Source: Knoxdaviesia capensis (lineage: Eukaryota; Ascomycota; Sordariomycetes; Microascales; Gondwanamycetaceae). From it: a stretch of DNA of 64,000 nt. Position 1 is the first letter of the stretch. The number at the start of each line of letters is the position of its first letter. The DNA lies in NCBI GenBank assembly GCA_001510575.1, contig LNGK01000003.1, positions 316,883-380,882 on the forward strand. The letters are read 5' to 3'. The translations under genes were made by a program, and so were the position numbers. The notes beneath the pieces are model-generated. The model searched no databases, was not told where the DNA came from, and saw only the letters and a list, made by a program, of their open reading frames with translations. Below are positions 48,215 to 60,778 of the stretch, in pieces.

Positions 48215-49559
48215 GGTTCTGCCCTCTCCTCACCCCAGCCAGCCCATCCGCCGGGTGTTCTGCAATCTTCATGTACGGTTATTTTGGCCGCCAAGAGGTG
48301 TCCTGCTGGCTCAACCAGGAGCCCCATGCGTGAATGCGAGATACGAGAGCCCCCATACGGAGTATCATCGCTGTTTCTTTTGGTGTCCCCCCCGAACCTC
48401 CTGATCTGTTACTCCTCCCGATAGAATCCTCCAGCACAATGCGTGCAGTCTTTTCACGGCCTCGTGTAGCTACGCGAGTTGACTTTATTTCTACGAGCGG
48501 GTGGGTGTGCTGCCCCGGCCGGGGCAAAACGGGGGCCGGGGTAATCTTGACATTTGTGCAGTGTGTCTGGGGGTGGCCTCAGATTTTCTGGGGTTTGGCA
48601 TTTCCAACGTGCATTGGTGATGGATATTGCACACCATATCGACGGGATCTGATTGGGAGAGACGTACCAAAAAAGGGGTCCCGGTCTGGACAACAAGCTA
48701 TCGCCGACCTGCATCTGATTGCTTATATATCCCACTGGCGACAATCTCCACGGGAGACTGCCGGTGGAGGGCCTCGTTTGGCATTTGCTTTGGGTGGTTG
48801 GCAGGCAATTTACAAATCGCGGGGCTAGACTGTTGGCAGAAGCGTGTGCCATTGAAACGGGACTGGGCAGATAAAGACCGGACGATATTGGGATCGGGCT
48901 TTGTATGTCGCAATGCTGCCGTCGACATGTCTATTCGCCAACCACGGTTTGGTTGGCGGCACACGGTGGCTGGAGAAGCCCGAGTGATGAGGTGTTGACA
49001 CCATATCACAACACCAACACACACGCACACACACACACACACCAGATATCTCCTTCTCTCTCGCGAACCACATTCTCTCCGAGAACAACTTGGGCTGTGA
49101 CAGTGTCACATCTGGATACAATATGCATTCAACACACTCCTGCAAGTTCGGAAACCAAATCAGGAATGAAATAATCAATCATTCAGAGGCCAGCATCTAA
49201 CTAACTAAAGCTTATAATATAAACAGGGCCATTTTCGGGAAGGAGAAAAGAACATGACGCTCCAAACAGAAAGAAACGTAAACATCAATCAGAAACGAAG
49301 AACGCAGAAAAAACACCCGTAGAAGAAAAAAAGGGCTGCAAAATGGTATTCAAAAGAAAGAAGAAAAAAAGGAGAGGGAGAAGAGAAGGAAGAGAACGAG
49401 GAGGGAGATAGAAAGAAAAGTGAAAAAGCACAAAACCCAAGAAGTTGGCCGAGCCTTATTCAAGGCAGGCAGACGCGAGGATACCCTCGACAATCTACAC
49501 TCGGCCTCTCCTGACACCAACCTCACGGCTCGAAGGAAGGACTCATGGCCGAGACAACA

Positions 49560-50683
49560 CTACCGCCGGTACGAGCTGCCGTCCAGTTCCACGGGGCCTC
49601 GTTGCCCAGTGGGCATCTCCGCCATGTACATCGGCCTGGGCGGGCCAGCCATGGGCATCTGCCCGGGCGGGCCAGCCATGGGCATCTGCCCGGGCATCAG
49701 CGGCGGCGGGGTGACGCTGGAGACGGCGGGGCTGACGGACGACACGGCGCCGGGCGAGTCGGAGTACGGGTACGGCGCCGTGCTGGGCTGCATCGGCGAC
49801 TTGTCCGACATGTGCGGCAGCGGCGCGCCGGGCTGGTGGTACTTGGACTCGTCGGCCAGCGCGGCCGAGTTCTTGCGCCGGCGGTACAGGAAGAACAGAA
49901 GCCCCGCCAGGGCCAGCACGCCGGCGGCTGCGCCGATGGCCACGCCGGCCTTGGCTCCGCCCGACAGGCTGCCGCTGCCGCCTGGCGATTCGCCGGGGTC
50001 GGTCGCGGTGGTCGAGGGCGACGTCGTGGTCGTGGTGGACACTTGCGATTCGGTTGGCGACGAGCTGGGGCTGGTGGTGCTCGCGGCGGCGGTGGTTGTG
50101 GTGGTGGAGGAGGCTGTGGTGGACGACTCGATGGCCTGCAGGATGATGAAGCCGGTGCTGGAGATCTCCGGGGTCGCGATGGTGTAGTCCTCCGCCGGCG
50201 GCTTGAAGCGGATCACATACTTCGCGGTCGTGGCGAGCTGGGCGGCCGGGATGTCGATTTTCCAGTTGAACGTGCCGGCAGCGTTTTGGTTGATGTTTCC
50301 TGTTGGAGGCCGGTGTTAGTTCCCGCGATATTCACTTCTGCCCTCCCGCGCCGCGCAACCTGTCGTCAAACGTAGAAGCAACAACACTACATAGAGCAAG
50401 AAGCTCAACCCCCCCCCCCTTAGAAAAAGAAATCCTTACTTTCCAGGGCGACGACGAAGGCGGTCGAGTCGAGATCGAACTCAGACAGCCACAGATCGCC
50501 CATCGAATTGTTGTAGGCGTTCCACGACAGCGGCACGGTCTGGCCGTTCATGAAGGTTTGTGAGAAGTCGGGCTTGCGGCCGTCGGGGATGTTCCACACT
50601 ACCTCCTGGACGGTGAGGGCGGCGACGGGCCGCGGAAGCAGGGCTACCAGGCCGAGACCGAAGAGAAGTGCGCGGGTGAACAT
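49560..50683 (-). CDS. Single-pass Ser/Thr-rich membrane protein, cell-wall sensor-like
   Basis: Likely plasma-membrane glycoprotein. Minus-strand exons 50683-50440 and 50299-49560 give 327 residues. Signal peptide at 1-22 (MFTRALLFGLGLVALLPRPV), then an ectodomain of about 115 residues (VQEVVWNIPDGRKPDFSQTF, LSEFDLDSTAFVVALE, YVIRFKPPAEDYTI) that resembles the domain often seen at the start of fungal GPI or cell-wall-linked proteins. A Ser/Thr-rich stalk (about 135-185) suits O-mannosylation. The transmembrane helix is at about 199-219 (GVAIGAAAGVLALAGLLFFL) followed by the stop-transfer RRRK. The cytosolic tail is Pro-rich with the repeat GQMPMAGPP and ends GSSYRR. The architecture is like Wsc/Mid2 sensors, but there is no Cys-rich WSC domain, so a sensor role is inference only. 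Confidence 0.85.
49636..49698 (-). repeat. 27-bp coding tandem repeat in the membrane protein tail
   Basis: Two adjacent near-identical units encode GQMPMAGPP in the cytosolic tail, with a partial third unit. The length is a multiple of three, so copy number could vary between strains without frameshift. Confidence 0.8.
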
Positions 50684-50695
50684 GGTGTAGGTTGT

Positions 50696-50725
50696 TGTTG
50701 TGTGTGTGAGTGTGTGTGTGTGTGA
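50696..50725. repeat. (CA)n-rich leader tract before the membrane-protein ATG
   Basis: On the minus strand this reads as CA repeats ending about a dozen bases before the start codon at 50683, much as in sro7. Confidence 0.8.
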
Positions 50726-52782
50726 TGGTTCGACGAGGTGGTTTGTGAATGGACGGTATGGAGAAGAGGTGGTTGCACCACCGGAGAACACACAAGGACG
50801 GCTATCAAAGGCTAGTCGGGTTCCGATGTTCCGTCGAGGTGGTAACGGTGATGACGATGTTGATGTCGGCGCGCTATTCGATGATGGTATACGAGCAGAC
50901 AGAAGAGAAGAGCTAGACAAGAAGAAGGGAGAGAGAAAAGAGAAAAGAGACAACTTCTGGTGCCGGTCCTCGTAAGACGACGAAAGGGACGACTCAGGAT
51001 CGGTAGAACTACAGACCGCAAACCAGCATTGAGCAACACCAGAGAGGAAATGGGCGGCCGGAGTTTGGTGAAACAGGAGAAGGAAGAAGGATGCGTAAGG
51101 CGAGGGGGGGGAAGGAGGAGGAGGAGGATGAGGGAAGATAAAAGTGAAAGGGGAGGATGGAAGAGATGAGCCGGGAAAGGGAACGACAGAGGGATCTGTG
51201 AGAGGCAGTGAGCGGCAGGCAGATGGAGCAGGGTTGAGAGAGCAAAGAGAAGCGATAATGGCTGGGCCGAGGACTGCAGATTACAGTAGAGCTTACTCGC
51301 AACTTACTTCTGACCTGCACCCACTCAGCTACAGAAGGATACTCGATACCAGCACGATACCTGGCTCTCACATACGTCCCAGACGAGCACGACAGGTACA
51401 GACTGATGTACCCCTCAACACCAGGAGAGCCTCCTGTCCTAGTCCTCCAAGCCTTCGGACAGAAACCTGGTGGTCCTATCAGATGCCATGTATCTATCTA
51501 TGGTTGGCCAATTCGCACAAACGGGCGCGAGCCCGGACCCGCGAAACCCCAAAAAGATGCAGGCCTTATCTTCTGTTCTCTCCTGCGGAGATGGGGGGGG
51601 GGCGTGTGTGTGTGGGAAGGATCTTGGGGAGTAGTGGTGGAGAGACCCCCTCCTCCCCAAACACTTCCCACAGGAGAATACCCTAGTAATAGATACCACG
51701 GGAATTGAGTCGACACCGCGTGGTATTTTCCTTTCAAACACGCGAGCAGAAAGAAAGAAGACAGCGACAAATATGACCAGACTACCAGCCTATACCCTAC
51801 AAAAAGGCGGAAGATCCCTAGCTTGGGACCCAGTTTCTGAGACGATTGTCCGCCCGCCCCGCACTACGGGGGTCGAGGAAGAGAAAGACGAGAGAGCAAG
51901 TGTGGACTCTGACACATCTCTATCTACTCCTCTAGAAGAAGCCTGGGTCTGGGCCCACGTACGCTACCAGCGCGCTGCTGCAGAGTCTGTTGGCGGTGGC
52001 CCTCTTTTTCCAGGCGGCAAATGGAGGGTATAGCCGCTGGGAAAGGTTGGTGAAGGGTAATTTTTGGGGCTATGCTCTGGCACCTCGGCAAGATTCTCGT
52101 AGCAAATGGGTGGTTTTATCTAGTATATTTCTTGTCGGGGCACGACAGCCTGTCATGCAGATCCGGCCTGGTGGATGAAGAAACAGGGCAGATGGACAGC
52201 TTCGAGCTCGAAGCAGAAGGATGAAGAACAACAGCGGGGTCGGTCGGTCGGTCTCGCCGGCGGCGGCGGCAAGCGGTGGCAGTGGTTTCTTCGCTGGTGG
52301 TGGCTGGCCTAGCACAGATCTGGACATTTTTGTCGCGGGCTGTTCTTCAGCCCTGGCGAGAGACAGAGAAAGGTGGGCTGAAGCTGGCTGGTGTGGACTG
52401 CGCCGCGGGCGCAAACAGATACAGCCGAAAACGCAGAGAAAAGACGAGAGTGGGTGTGGAGTCGAGTCGGCGGGCGTGCAGATGCTGATTCTCCGGTGGG
52501 AGTCGCTCGCACATAGTGACTACAACTGGAGAGAGCCTTCGGCCGATCGTGATAATACGCAAGGGTCGGGGGGCCATAAGGACAACGGGGGAGGTTTCCG
52601 GTGTTTGTTGGAATGCATGAGAGATGCACATAGGGCAGGGCAAGGGAATAAGCATCGCCAAGGAAAAGGAAGCTGACAGCTCTCGCCCGGCGTTGTGTGG
52701 TCCTGTGGTCGAGGGTGAGACTTAGGAGATTAGAAGGCAAATGCGGCGAGTGGAGACGGACATACACCAAGCAAGCAAGACG

Positions 52783-52809
52783 GTACTACTGTACTGTACT
52801 GTACAGTAG
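52783..52809. repeat. TGTACAGTAC-family repeat
   Basis: Three tandem ACTGT units followed by ACAGTA, giving a palindromic core. Two further members are at 53071-53090 and 53111-53120. Confidence 0.8.
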
Positions 52810-53260
52810 GTCTGGGTGGGCCAGGGGAACAACATTGCCTAGTTATCGTGTTAAGGCTGGGCTTCAGCGGGCGCTTGGTGTCTGTGTGTATGGCTGTTCC
52901 CCGGAGATCTTGTTTTTACGGTGCTGGATGAACTGGGGATGCTGTCCGTAGCCCAGGAATCACAAAGATGGTGAGGAGAGGTGACCTTGCTTACAGTGAT
53001 GACAATCCCGGCCGAGAGGAGTAGGATTATTGAATCGATGTCAGAACCGTGGGTGACATGAAGTCACGCCAGTACAGTATGTACAGTAAGTTGTGTGCTC
53101 GATATGGTTTGTACTGTACTGAGGCACTATATTGGGTCTCTCAGCTCCGGACGGCACCCGAAACTATAAAGATGACCCAAGCGATAATGCCTGCAGCTAC
53201 TCGTCGAGTGCCGGCTGGCGCATTCACCATACAACAGCAACAGCCAGCACGAGATTGAAG

Positions 53261-53275
53261 CGAGAGAAGGAGAGA

Positions 53276-53325
<50 letters not shown>

Positions 53326-53326
53326 A
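53261..53326. repeat. GA microsatellite
   Basis: About 65 bp of nearly pure GA repeat in gene-free DNA. Confidence 0.9.
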
Positions 53327-54926
53327 CACAAAGCTCTCCTGCGCGCATCCGTGCAAGCCCCCAGCCCAGCGCCAAAGAAACACACACCCACGCCCCACAG
53401 CCGACCAGATCTAGCTAGCCTAGCCATTCCCGGCGGCTAATTCGTCCATCGTTGCTGGAGGGCTAAGCCGGAACGAGACAAGGCGGTTTTGTGCTAGTGC
53501 GGTGTGTTGCTGGAACACCGCGCAGCACTGCAACTGCACATATACCGCTCTTCATCTTTACAGAGTATAGACGCTACTCCGATTGCAGTTGGGCGATACA
53601 CACACAATCAGGCCACTTCACTACTACCCACACCAAAAAAGACAAAAAAGACAAAAACAAAAAAACCTCGCCGACCTATGTTTATAGACGATGCTGCTGT
53701 AACCTGCAGGAGGGGGGCTGTACACACACACACACACACATGGGATATTCCGATGGATTCAGCAGATACCGCGAGATTTCCTCTCAACGCCCGCGATATC
53801 CGCTGGCCTAGGGCGAGAATCCTTCTCGGAGATGGACCCGGTCGCGCTGCACTTACTGCTTTTGTATCTCACCGCCGGGGCTTTGGGATGCTCCGGGGTC
53901 CTGACGGAACGAAAGCGTTGGGCAGCAGCAATCTCGGGTGGCGTGGCCTTTTTTTCTCTCGTGCTGATGGGCCCCCACCAGGACCCAGTGATCGGTCGTC
54001 CCGGCCGGGGACCTCTGGGTGGTTGTGTTTCTTCGCAGCCGAGTAGCTGTGGTTGTCGTTCTCTTTTTGGCGGTGATGGCATCAACTTGCAGCCGCGGAG
54101 GGAAGCCGACACCAACCAACCACCACCAACTTACTCGCTGAGATCTCGTTTATCTTCCGAGGCCGTCGATTATAGCGGGCATGATGCGAAATACGACCTG
54201 CTCAATCCCGTGTTTCCTGCGTCTTCTTGTCCGGGAGGCATCGTGTTTCACTTTTGCGTTCCCGGGACACAACACGCACCGCACGCAACCCGTGATGGGG
54301 AATGCGTCAACCAACACTCTCGCGGTGGTCGTCGCGCGGGAGTTTCGCTGGGGTCAATCCTTTCTGCAGGGGCGGTTTCATGTGAGATTTCGCAGACCCC
54401 AAAGTAAGTGGTATCTCGAGAAGGCCGTCCAAGATGGTGTCCCAAAGTCTGCCTCATGGCATTTGCGATTGCCGTGCGGGCACCAGATCGATACTGAGAG
54501 AACCTGGAGGTGAGAGAATCACGAGGAATAGCACGGGGGATGATACATGATAATCATGCTTGGAATTCAATCCACGAGCACGTTACTTATCAACCCAGAG
54601 TTCCCTCTGGTGCAGGTAAAACGTATCTCCAGATTTCCGTGCTGTGCCGCCTCTTGATCCTCTGCCAAAAATACCCCAGTCCCCCTTTTCGTGCTTCCCT
54701 TTTCTCTTGCGCCCGTTGGTGCTGACAGGAGGTCGGTTAATGCTGGTCGCATATCCATGTCCGTTCAGGGGGTTTTTTCCCTCCAGTTTTCTTGGTTCTC
54801 TCACATGGAGAGCCCGTCCAACAAGAGAGAGATGAATGAATGGTCGTCTTCATGATACGCGGAAGCGAGACCCTGCAATTTGGGGGATTTTGGCCATGGC
54901 CAGGGCGGTGGAGGGCGGCAGTATCT

Positions 54927-55047
54927 GTTAACCCTACTGTAACCCTAGTGTGTAACCCCTGTACATAGCATTCTCGCTCCTTCCGCTCTCAAATGCACCA
55001 CGATCACGGTTGCTCCTGCCGTCTTTTTACAGTAACCCTAGCCCTAA
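54927..55047. repeat. Degenerate telomere-like AACCCTA units
   Basis: Spaced copies of TAACCCTA-type units (TTAACCCTACTG, TAACCCTAGTGTG, TAACCCC, then TAACCCTAGCCCTAA at 55032-55046). Confidence 0.45.
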
Positions 55048-55566
55048 ATCAGGCACTCTACTGTCTTAGTATACGAGAGAGAGCATCAGTAAATGCTTGC
55101 TTCCATGATGCCTTCACGCACACAAATCTTGCCTCTGTGCTTATCTGCATCCCACCAATCCTTCTCGCAAGCCCTCGCACGCACACGGGAACATTCCGGC
55201 CTCCAACAAACCGACGCGAGACGGATTTCCAGAGCTATGAAACAGACACGCACACACACACACGCGGCATTGAGCATCTTCACGCTGGGCTCTTCGGCTT
55301 CCCGCCCGGGGACGTGCCTCTAAGCCACAATCAACACGTGGTGGGGGATGCACAGGGACGCCGCACGCAAGAAGTAATCGTTCGTGGTATATTATAACGG
55401 CGGTTTGGCGTGCAGAGTGCACAAGTTACAGACAACCGGATCGTCACCGACCATTACCGCTCATCCGAGCAGCGTATCCGCCGACCAGCGAAGACCGGCC
55501 TGCACGTGTCTCGAAGTTCCCCCTCTATCAAGTTTCACACTCATCTCATCCTGTGCCTGACACAGG

Positions 55567-55567
<1 letters not shown>

Positions 55568-55605
<38 letters not shown>
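55568..55605. repeat. (CA)n microsatellite
   Basis: About nineteen CA units with one CG, ending about 30 bp before the methyltransferase stop codon (genes point toward it), so probably in that gene's 3' UTR. Confidence 0.9.
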
Positions 55606-55607
<2 letters not shown>

Positions 55608-55633
55608 TAGCTTTGTCTTCCGCATTCCCCCGC

Positions 55634-57327
55634 TCAAGCCAGCGCACACTCGACCGCCCCGACCTCGACACCCTCGAGGCGGTGGATCTTGACCACGCGG
55701 AGCCCCGCGCGCTCGGCAATGTGCGCAAACGTCGCCGGCGTGCGCTCCTTGCCGCCAATGTTCAGCATGACCATGTCGGCCGCGGCGTTGCGCGGCGTCG
55801 GCGGGTCGGACACCACCTGGTCCATGATGAGCACGCGCGCGCGGCTGTCGGTGGCCGGCAGCGCCTTGGCCAGGTGCGCCAGGATCGTGATGCTCACCTC
55901 GTCGGAGTAATCGTGCAGCACCCGGCGGAGGAGGTAGATCAGGGCGCCTAAAGGAGGAAGAAAGAAAAAGAAAAAAGAGAAAAAAATTGGTTTGTTAGCA
56001 TGAATTGGCGGTTTTGCTGGCTCGGTGCGTCTGCCTGCCACTCACCCTTGACCGGCTGCTCCTGGTTAAAGTCGTGCCCCATCTTGACCACCCCGCGGAG
56101 CTCCGGATCGTCCTCGCGCACAGCGTCCTCAATCACCGCCGGCAGGTCCTGCACCATGCAGCGCGCGCGCGGCAGCTCCGGGTTGGCCTGCAGGATGGCC
56201 TTGGTGGTCTTGCCCTGGTTGCCGCCGACATCGACGAGCAGCACGGGACCCGCCGGGTTGGCGGCGGCCTCGGCGGCGAGCCACGAGAAGTCGTACACCG
56301 ACGCCGGGCCGCCGTAGGTGCTGGCGATCGAGTTCATCGACGACATGCCGGCCGCGAACACGCGCTGGCGCTCGGCGTCGCTCTCGAGCACCTGCCACAC
56401 CGTCCACTCGGCGTGGCCCCACGAGTACGTGAACGGGTTGTGGCTGGCCGCCGTCGGCTCGCGGTTGCCGTAGGTCTGGAAGTAGTCGATCCAGCGCGTG
56501 TAGCCGCGCAGGCCGTGCTCGAAGAGCACGCGGAACAGGTTGCCGGCGTGGTGCTCGCTGCGGAACATCTGCGAGTGGCGGCCGAGCGCGACGCGGCCGG
56601 GGCCGGCGTGGGCGAGGCGCCCGGTGGCGACCAACATGCCGCCGATACGGGCTGTTCGCGACCTGTTAGGAGGGGCTGACATAGTATGCTTGGGAAGTTG
56701 GCGCTCTTGGACTCACCGATCAAGGACTCGTCGGCGTTAATGGCTTCTGCGAGCTCGGCGTAGGATACGCTGCCCTGGTCGGGGATCTTGTCGAACAGCT
56801 TCCACTCCATGAACTGGTACAGCGCACCGATTTCTCCCATCTGCAACATGGATACCATCTCGTGTAAGTATAACAAAAAAACAAGGACCAGTGTCTGTAC
56901 AACTCTCTCCCAGCCTCTCATTCGCCCAGGCCAAAGCTGCAGCGCCCACTCTCAAATAACCCGGCCCACCAGACGGCCCAGTTTCACAACCCAGACAAAC
57001 CCTTGCACCCGGGGACAAGTGTTCACTCACAGCCACGGCGTATCCGCCAATCAATTCCTGCGGGCCGGCCACCTTGGCCGCCAGCATCTTGGCCTTGCCG
57101 GCCATGGCGGCGCGGCGCGAGTCGTCGCCGCTGGACTCGAACGCGCGGGCGTCCTCGAGCAGGGCGAGCGCAACACGGGCCAGCGGGCCGTCCGAGGGGC
57201 TCGGCGCACCGGCGGCGGGGCCGTTGGCGATGCTTGCGTCGCTCGCGAAGCCGCCGAGCTTGTCGGCGGTCATGGTGGCCACCGGGCCTTCGGGGGACTT
57301 GTAAAGGAACGACATGACGGAGCCCAT
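55634..57327 (-). CDS. SAM-dependent O-methyltransferase, plant COMT/fungal OmtA family
   Basis: Transfers methyl from S-adenosylmethionine to a hydroxyl, typically on a phenolic or polyketide product. Minus-strand exons 57327-57031, 56840-56717, 56651-56046 and 55947-55634 give 446 residues, near the usual 400-450. The N-terminal part (about 45-170) is the winged-helix dimerisation domain (LIGGYAVAMGEIGALYQFM, LIARIGGMLVATGRL, HSQMF). The methyltransferase domain has motif I VLLVDVGGNQGKTT (277-290), a downstream acidic region ARCMVQDLPAVIEDA, then HDFNQEQPVKGALIYLLRRV and the catalytic His354 in VLHDYSDE, which is the general base in this family. The last exon keeps VLIMDQVV and MVMLNIGGKERTP. 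The gene looks intact. No polyketide synthase lies nearby, so the substrate cannot be guessed. Confidence 0.92.
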
Positions 57328-60178
57328 GTTCTATCGAGTGTGAGAAGCAAGAGTTTCGTTTTTTTCTTTTTTTCTCGGGAATGTGTTGGTCTTGGGCTGG
57401 TCCGTTTTATATGTTGTCCGGGTGAGTTTCTGTCCTCCCAAGTGCGGTGTGGGATGGTGAGGCGAGGCGGGGTGTGGTGACGAGGATGAAATAAGAATGA
57501 GACAGGTTCGAGCCAGTCGGGGCGGGAAGTGTGTTCTTCTTGAAGGTACCGGCTGGGGTGCAATATATAGAAGAGTTTGGATGAGCTGCGTGTGTGTTGG
57601 TGCGTGTGGCGCTTTCCCCCACAAACAAGTCCTTCCCGTGTACGGGCGGGACGACACCAGACCGGCAGGTTCGGAGCTATATTTATAGATGTGCGTCTGG
57701 ATAGTACCCCCCCAAGCTCTTCCATTCGAGGGCAGGCAGGTCAGATTGCCGCCAAGCCCACACAGCCATCCACCCAGATACGCGGGTCCGTCGGTGAAGT
57801 TCGCAGGGCCGATCGCAATCTTGATTGGGGATGGAAATGCGATGCTTGCGAGGCCAGCACGCCTGAGAGGTCTCTCGCTCTCGTCCTTGTCCTCGTCCTC
57901 CCTCTGTACGCAGGACCTGGGGAGAGGGGAGGGTGGTCTCGCGGCCAATTACTAATTGGTCCCCCGGTGGTACGGACAACACATTGTGTGTGTGTGTGTG
58001 TGTGCTTGTGCATCTCAGGCGTTTGCCTGGTGTGGTTGGTCGTCCAGACTGGGTCGGGCTGGACCTCCCTTTTTTGTGTCTTGGAGCGAGGCGGAACCAA
58101 CGGGAAATGTGTGCTGCCTGATGCAGAGAGGTTGTACAACGGTCGAGATAGGGCAACGGCTGGATGCGTCATATTCCCGTTCTCTATCTGCCGCATGGGA
58201 GGGAGGGAGGGACGACTACTGGAGGTGGCGGCCGCGGGGAGGGAAATACATGTGAGTATCAACAGGTGAGTGAAGTCTAGGGCTGCGGTAAGGCCGTGCT
58301 TGCGAGAGCGACAGCGCGAGGAGAGAGAGGGAGAGCGAGAACGGTGACCGAACAACGCCGCTCTTCCCTTCTCACCTTTTCGTATATCCCAGTAGGTTGA
58401 AGCCAAATATTGGCGTTATCACGACATGGCCGCCACAGATGATGCTAAACGTGCTTGTGGCGCGTGAGGGAGCTGAACGAGAGAGACAATGAGGCGTGGA
58501 CCCAGACACCAGAGACAGGTTGAGAGAGAGAGAGAGAGAGCGCCCCACCCAATATCAGCGCCACCACACAAGCGAAGTCTCGAGAAGCTCTAGTTGTGTT
58601 TCCACCATAATCCTTTTTTGTTTATTCTGTGATTTTCTATTTTGCTCTTAAGGTGGAATCTCGACGGGAGTGAAGCAGACTGAGCGAGCGTGTTTTTGTG
58701 TGTGTGGTTCGTGCTTGTGTGTCTAGCGCCTGTGCAGCAGGAAGTGCAGAAAGCCTTGGCCGGAACTCCAACGGCGTCCGGGGAGGCCAAGATAAGGGAG
58801 ACGAACCAGTCTTGTGTACCCTTCACAGCCATTTTCTATCTGTTCCTATCTGGATGTACATCTCCGGTGTCCCCCCTCCCGTCCCAAACAGGCATAAATA
58901 TACTGGTGTACAGACGCGGCTCAACGGAGATTACCACTGCTCAGACGGGAGGGTAGATCTTTTTTTCCTTTTGTTTTCCTTTTCCCTTTTTTTTTTTTTT
59001 TAAATCGACGTTCCTGAGACTGGTGATGGTGCGCCACGGCTGATCCCTTCGGCGCAGCGCCCAGGGGATGGAGTATATAGAAAGAGACGCCCCAAGAAAG
59101 TCTTGTGTGGGACAAGGAGAGACACCCAAGAGAAGAGCTGGACGGCCAACTGCAGTCTTCGAGCTTATCCGCCACGGGACTTTCTCGCGGTCCGCAGGAA
59201 CCTGTACATAAAACGTGTCGAGGATGCTGACACCAACACTCGCTCCCCCTCCAGACCCGAAAATGCAGATCTTTCTCCGCCCGTGCAGGGTGGGCTTTGT
59301 TTGTTTCCTCTCCCCAGACCAGGGATGGAAAGCAAGAGAGAAAATCTGCAGAGACACACCACGAGTCCCTTGCAGATTCATGTGCAGTAGGCTCTGGACT
59401 AGGTTCCAGCGGGAACGAAAGCAAGAGGGGAAAGACGCCACAACTGAGCGCCCGTATATAGAAACCGGCCAGTGGCTGCAAGCGGAAGGCTTCACGGGTC
59501 CCAAGTGGCTTGTGCGGTGGTGAGGATCAGGCCCAGCGCCGTCGCTTGTTTCCTTCTCCTTTCAGCTTCTGGCGAGCGAGACTTGCTTCATACTGAACCG
59601 CTGGCCGGGCTTGGGATGCTTGCTGACCGGCGCCGGCGGTCGAGTGTCGCGCCCGGGACGACGTGTTGTGCTGGAATATACCCGGAGCTTCCATGTGGGG
59701 GTGTGTTGCCTGGAGTACACGGTTCTAGCCGAGTCCGTTAATATCCGGGCTCTTGGAGAAACGCGAGCTATAAATAATTACATGCGACTTTTGGTTTTCT
59801 GTGGTTTACTATGACGGCTTTTCTGGGTCTGCAATTCTGGGGGGGCGGGATATATCGTCGTGTTGCTTCTCCCCTACGGACACCGACGGCGGGATGTATA
59901 TTAACAATATGCAGAATGTCCGGATTATGCGGGTTTGGCGGTATACGGGGGACTTTACTATTCTTCAAGGAGCTATGACTCTCGATTGCTCGTTTTTCGT
60001 TGCTCTTTTCCTTTTCCTCGAAGTATCTTAGGGTTCAGGGTTTGGACACACTCTACGAAACGCCCCATCTATATGTAGATGCAAGTGATATAGGACAAAT
60101 TGTATTGCTATCTCGAAGCTCTGATGATGCACACCGCACGTTCCAGCCGATCCAAACACCCCAACAGAATGCCTCCGC
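57328..60178. other. 2.8 kb intergenic region upstream of the methyltransferase
   Basis: No gene supported. TATATA-type sequence at 57562-57568 (minus strand) lies about 240 bp before the methyltransferase ATG and could be its TATA box. A short (GT)n run is at about 57984-58003. No other element was recognised. Confidence 0.45.
57562..57568 (-). promoter_or_regulatory. TATA-like element of the O-methyltransferase gene
   Basis: TATATAT-type sequence about 240 bp before the start codon on the minus strand. Motif and position only. Confidence 0.35.
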
Positions 60179-60778
60179 CTACTCGGCCACAGTGTACGTG
60201 CTGCCGTCCAGAATCGCCCGATCCGGGCTCTCGGGCGAGAACGTCGTGCCCTCCCAGCTATAGCTGCCGCCCATGTTAAGCAGCCAGGTGAGCGCGTTGA
60301 ACTCGACCTCGATGCGCAGGATCTTCCACATGGCGTCCTCCCAGGTGGCGGTCAGGATGGTGATGCCCTTGGAGGGCAGCTGGGCGGCGCCGAAGGCCGC
60401 GACCCACTGCAGCGCGACGGTGCGGCAGTCGTGGGCGTCGACCGACAGGATCTCGACGGGGAAGTGCTGGTTCCACGACTGCACCTCCATGAAGTTCGCC
60501 TTGTCGGGGAACGTCGGCGTGCCGAGCGGCAGGTGGATGAACGTGTTGATCGAGTCGCTGATGTCGACGAAGTCGCGCGACAGGTACTTGTCGCCCAGCT
60601 CCGGCGTGTACTCGGCGATCTGCTGCCGGTAGATCTCCACCAGCGCCTCCATATCCGCCGTCTTCATGCAGCGCGGCGCCGAGGCGCGCGTGAAGAGGCT
60701 GGTGAGCCGGGAGAGCGGGTGCGCGAGCGCGCTGGGGGCCGTGCTCACGAGGGCGAGGAGGAGCGGAGAGGTGCGCAT
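60179..60778 (-). CDS. Secreted NTF2-like (SnoaL-type fold) protein
   Basis: Single exon, 199 residues. The ATG at 60778 gives a clear signal peptide (MRTSPLLLALVSTAPSALAH), favouring it over an in-frame ATG at 60871 that would bury it behind a polar extension. The mature part fits the small NTF2-like family common in fungal secretomes: ADMEALVEIYRQQIAEYTPE, KYLSRDFVDISDSINTF, SWNQHF, VALQWVAAFGA, and ILTATWEDAMWKILRIEVEFN, ending in GSTYTVAE. Only one or two Cys residues occur, so it is unlike typical Cys-rich effectors. NTF2-like proteins can be enzymes (dehydratases, cyclases) or mere binding proteins; the role is unknown. It lies between the methyltransferase and the permease, on the same strand. 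Confidence 0.83.
   Translation of the reverse strand: MRTSPLLLALVSTAPSALAHPLSRLTSLFTRASAPRCMKTADMEALVEIYRQQIAEYTPELGDKYLSRDFVDISDSINTFIHLPLGTPTFPDKANFMEVQSWNQHFPVEILSVDAHDCRTVALQWVAAFGAAQLPSKGITILTATWEDAMWKILRIEVEFNALTWLLNMGGSYSWEGTTFSPESPDRAILDGSTYTVAE

Larger units (their letters stand above)
41672..49559. other. 8 kb gene-free region upstream of the C2H2 gene
   Basis: From about 41700 to 43900 the minus strand is strongly C/T-rich with few ATGs, consistent with a leader or promoter for the C2H2 gene. From 44200 to 49500 no gene could be supported on either strand. It contains a GA-rich microsatellite (48095-48187) and an 11-bp-arm inverted repeat (48188-48214). No transposon ends or transposase fragments were recognised. 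Confidence 0.5.
50684..55633. other. 5 kb gene-free region
   Basis: No gene supported. It contains a GT/CA-rich leader just before the membrane-protein start (50696-50725 on the plus strand), three TGTACAGTAC-family sites (52783-52809, 53071-53090, 53111-53120), a GA microsatellite (53261-53326), degenerate telomere-like AACCCTA units (54927-55047) and a (CA)n tract (55568-55605). Confidence 0.5.

Noticed and set aside
53832..54407. 191-codon plus-strand frame with a hydrophobic N-terminus
   Set aside because: It resembles a signal-anchor start, but the rest has no domain, codon choice is not biased like nearby genes, and no promoter or relatives are evident. Worth a transcript check only.
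58941..59504. 187-codon minus-strand frame upstream of the methyltransferase
   Set aside because: Ends in a Lys-rich homopolymer-like tract from T-runs and has no recognisable domain.
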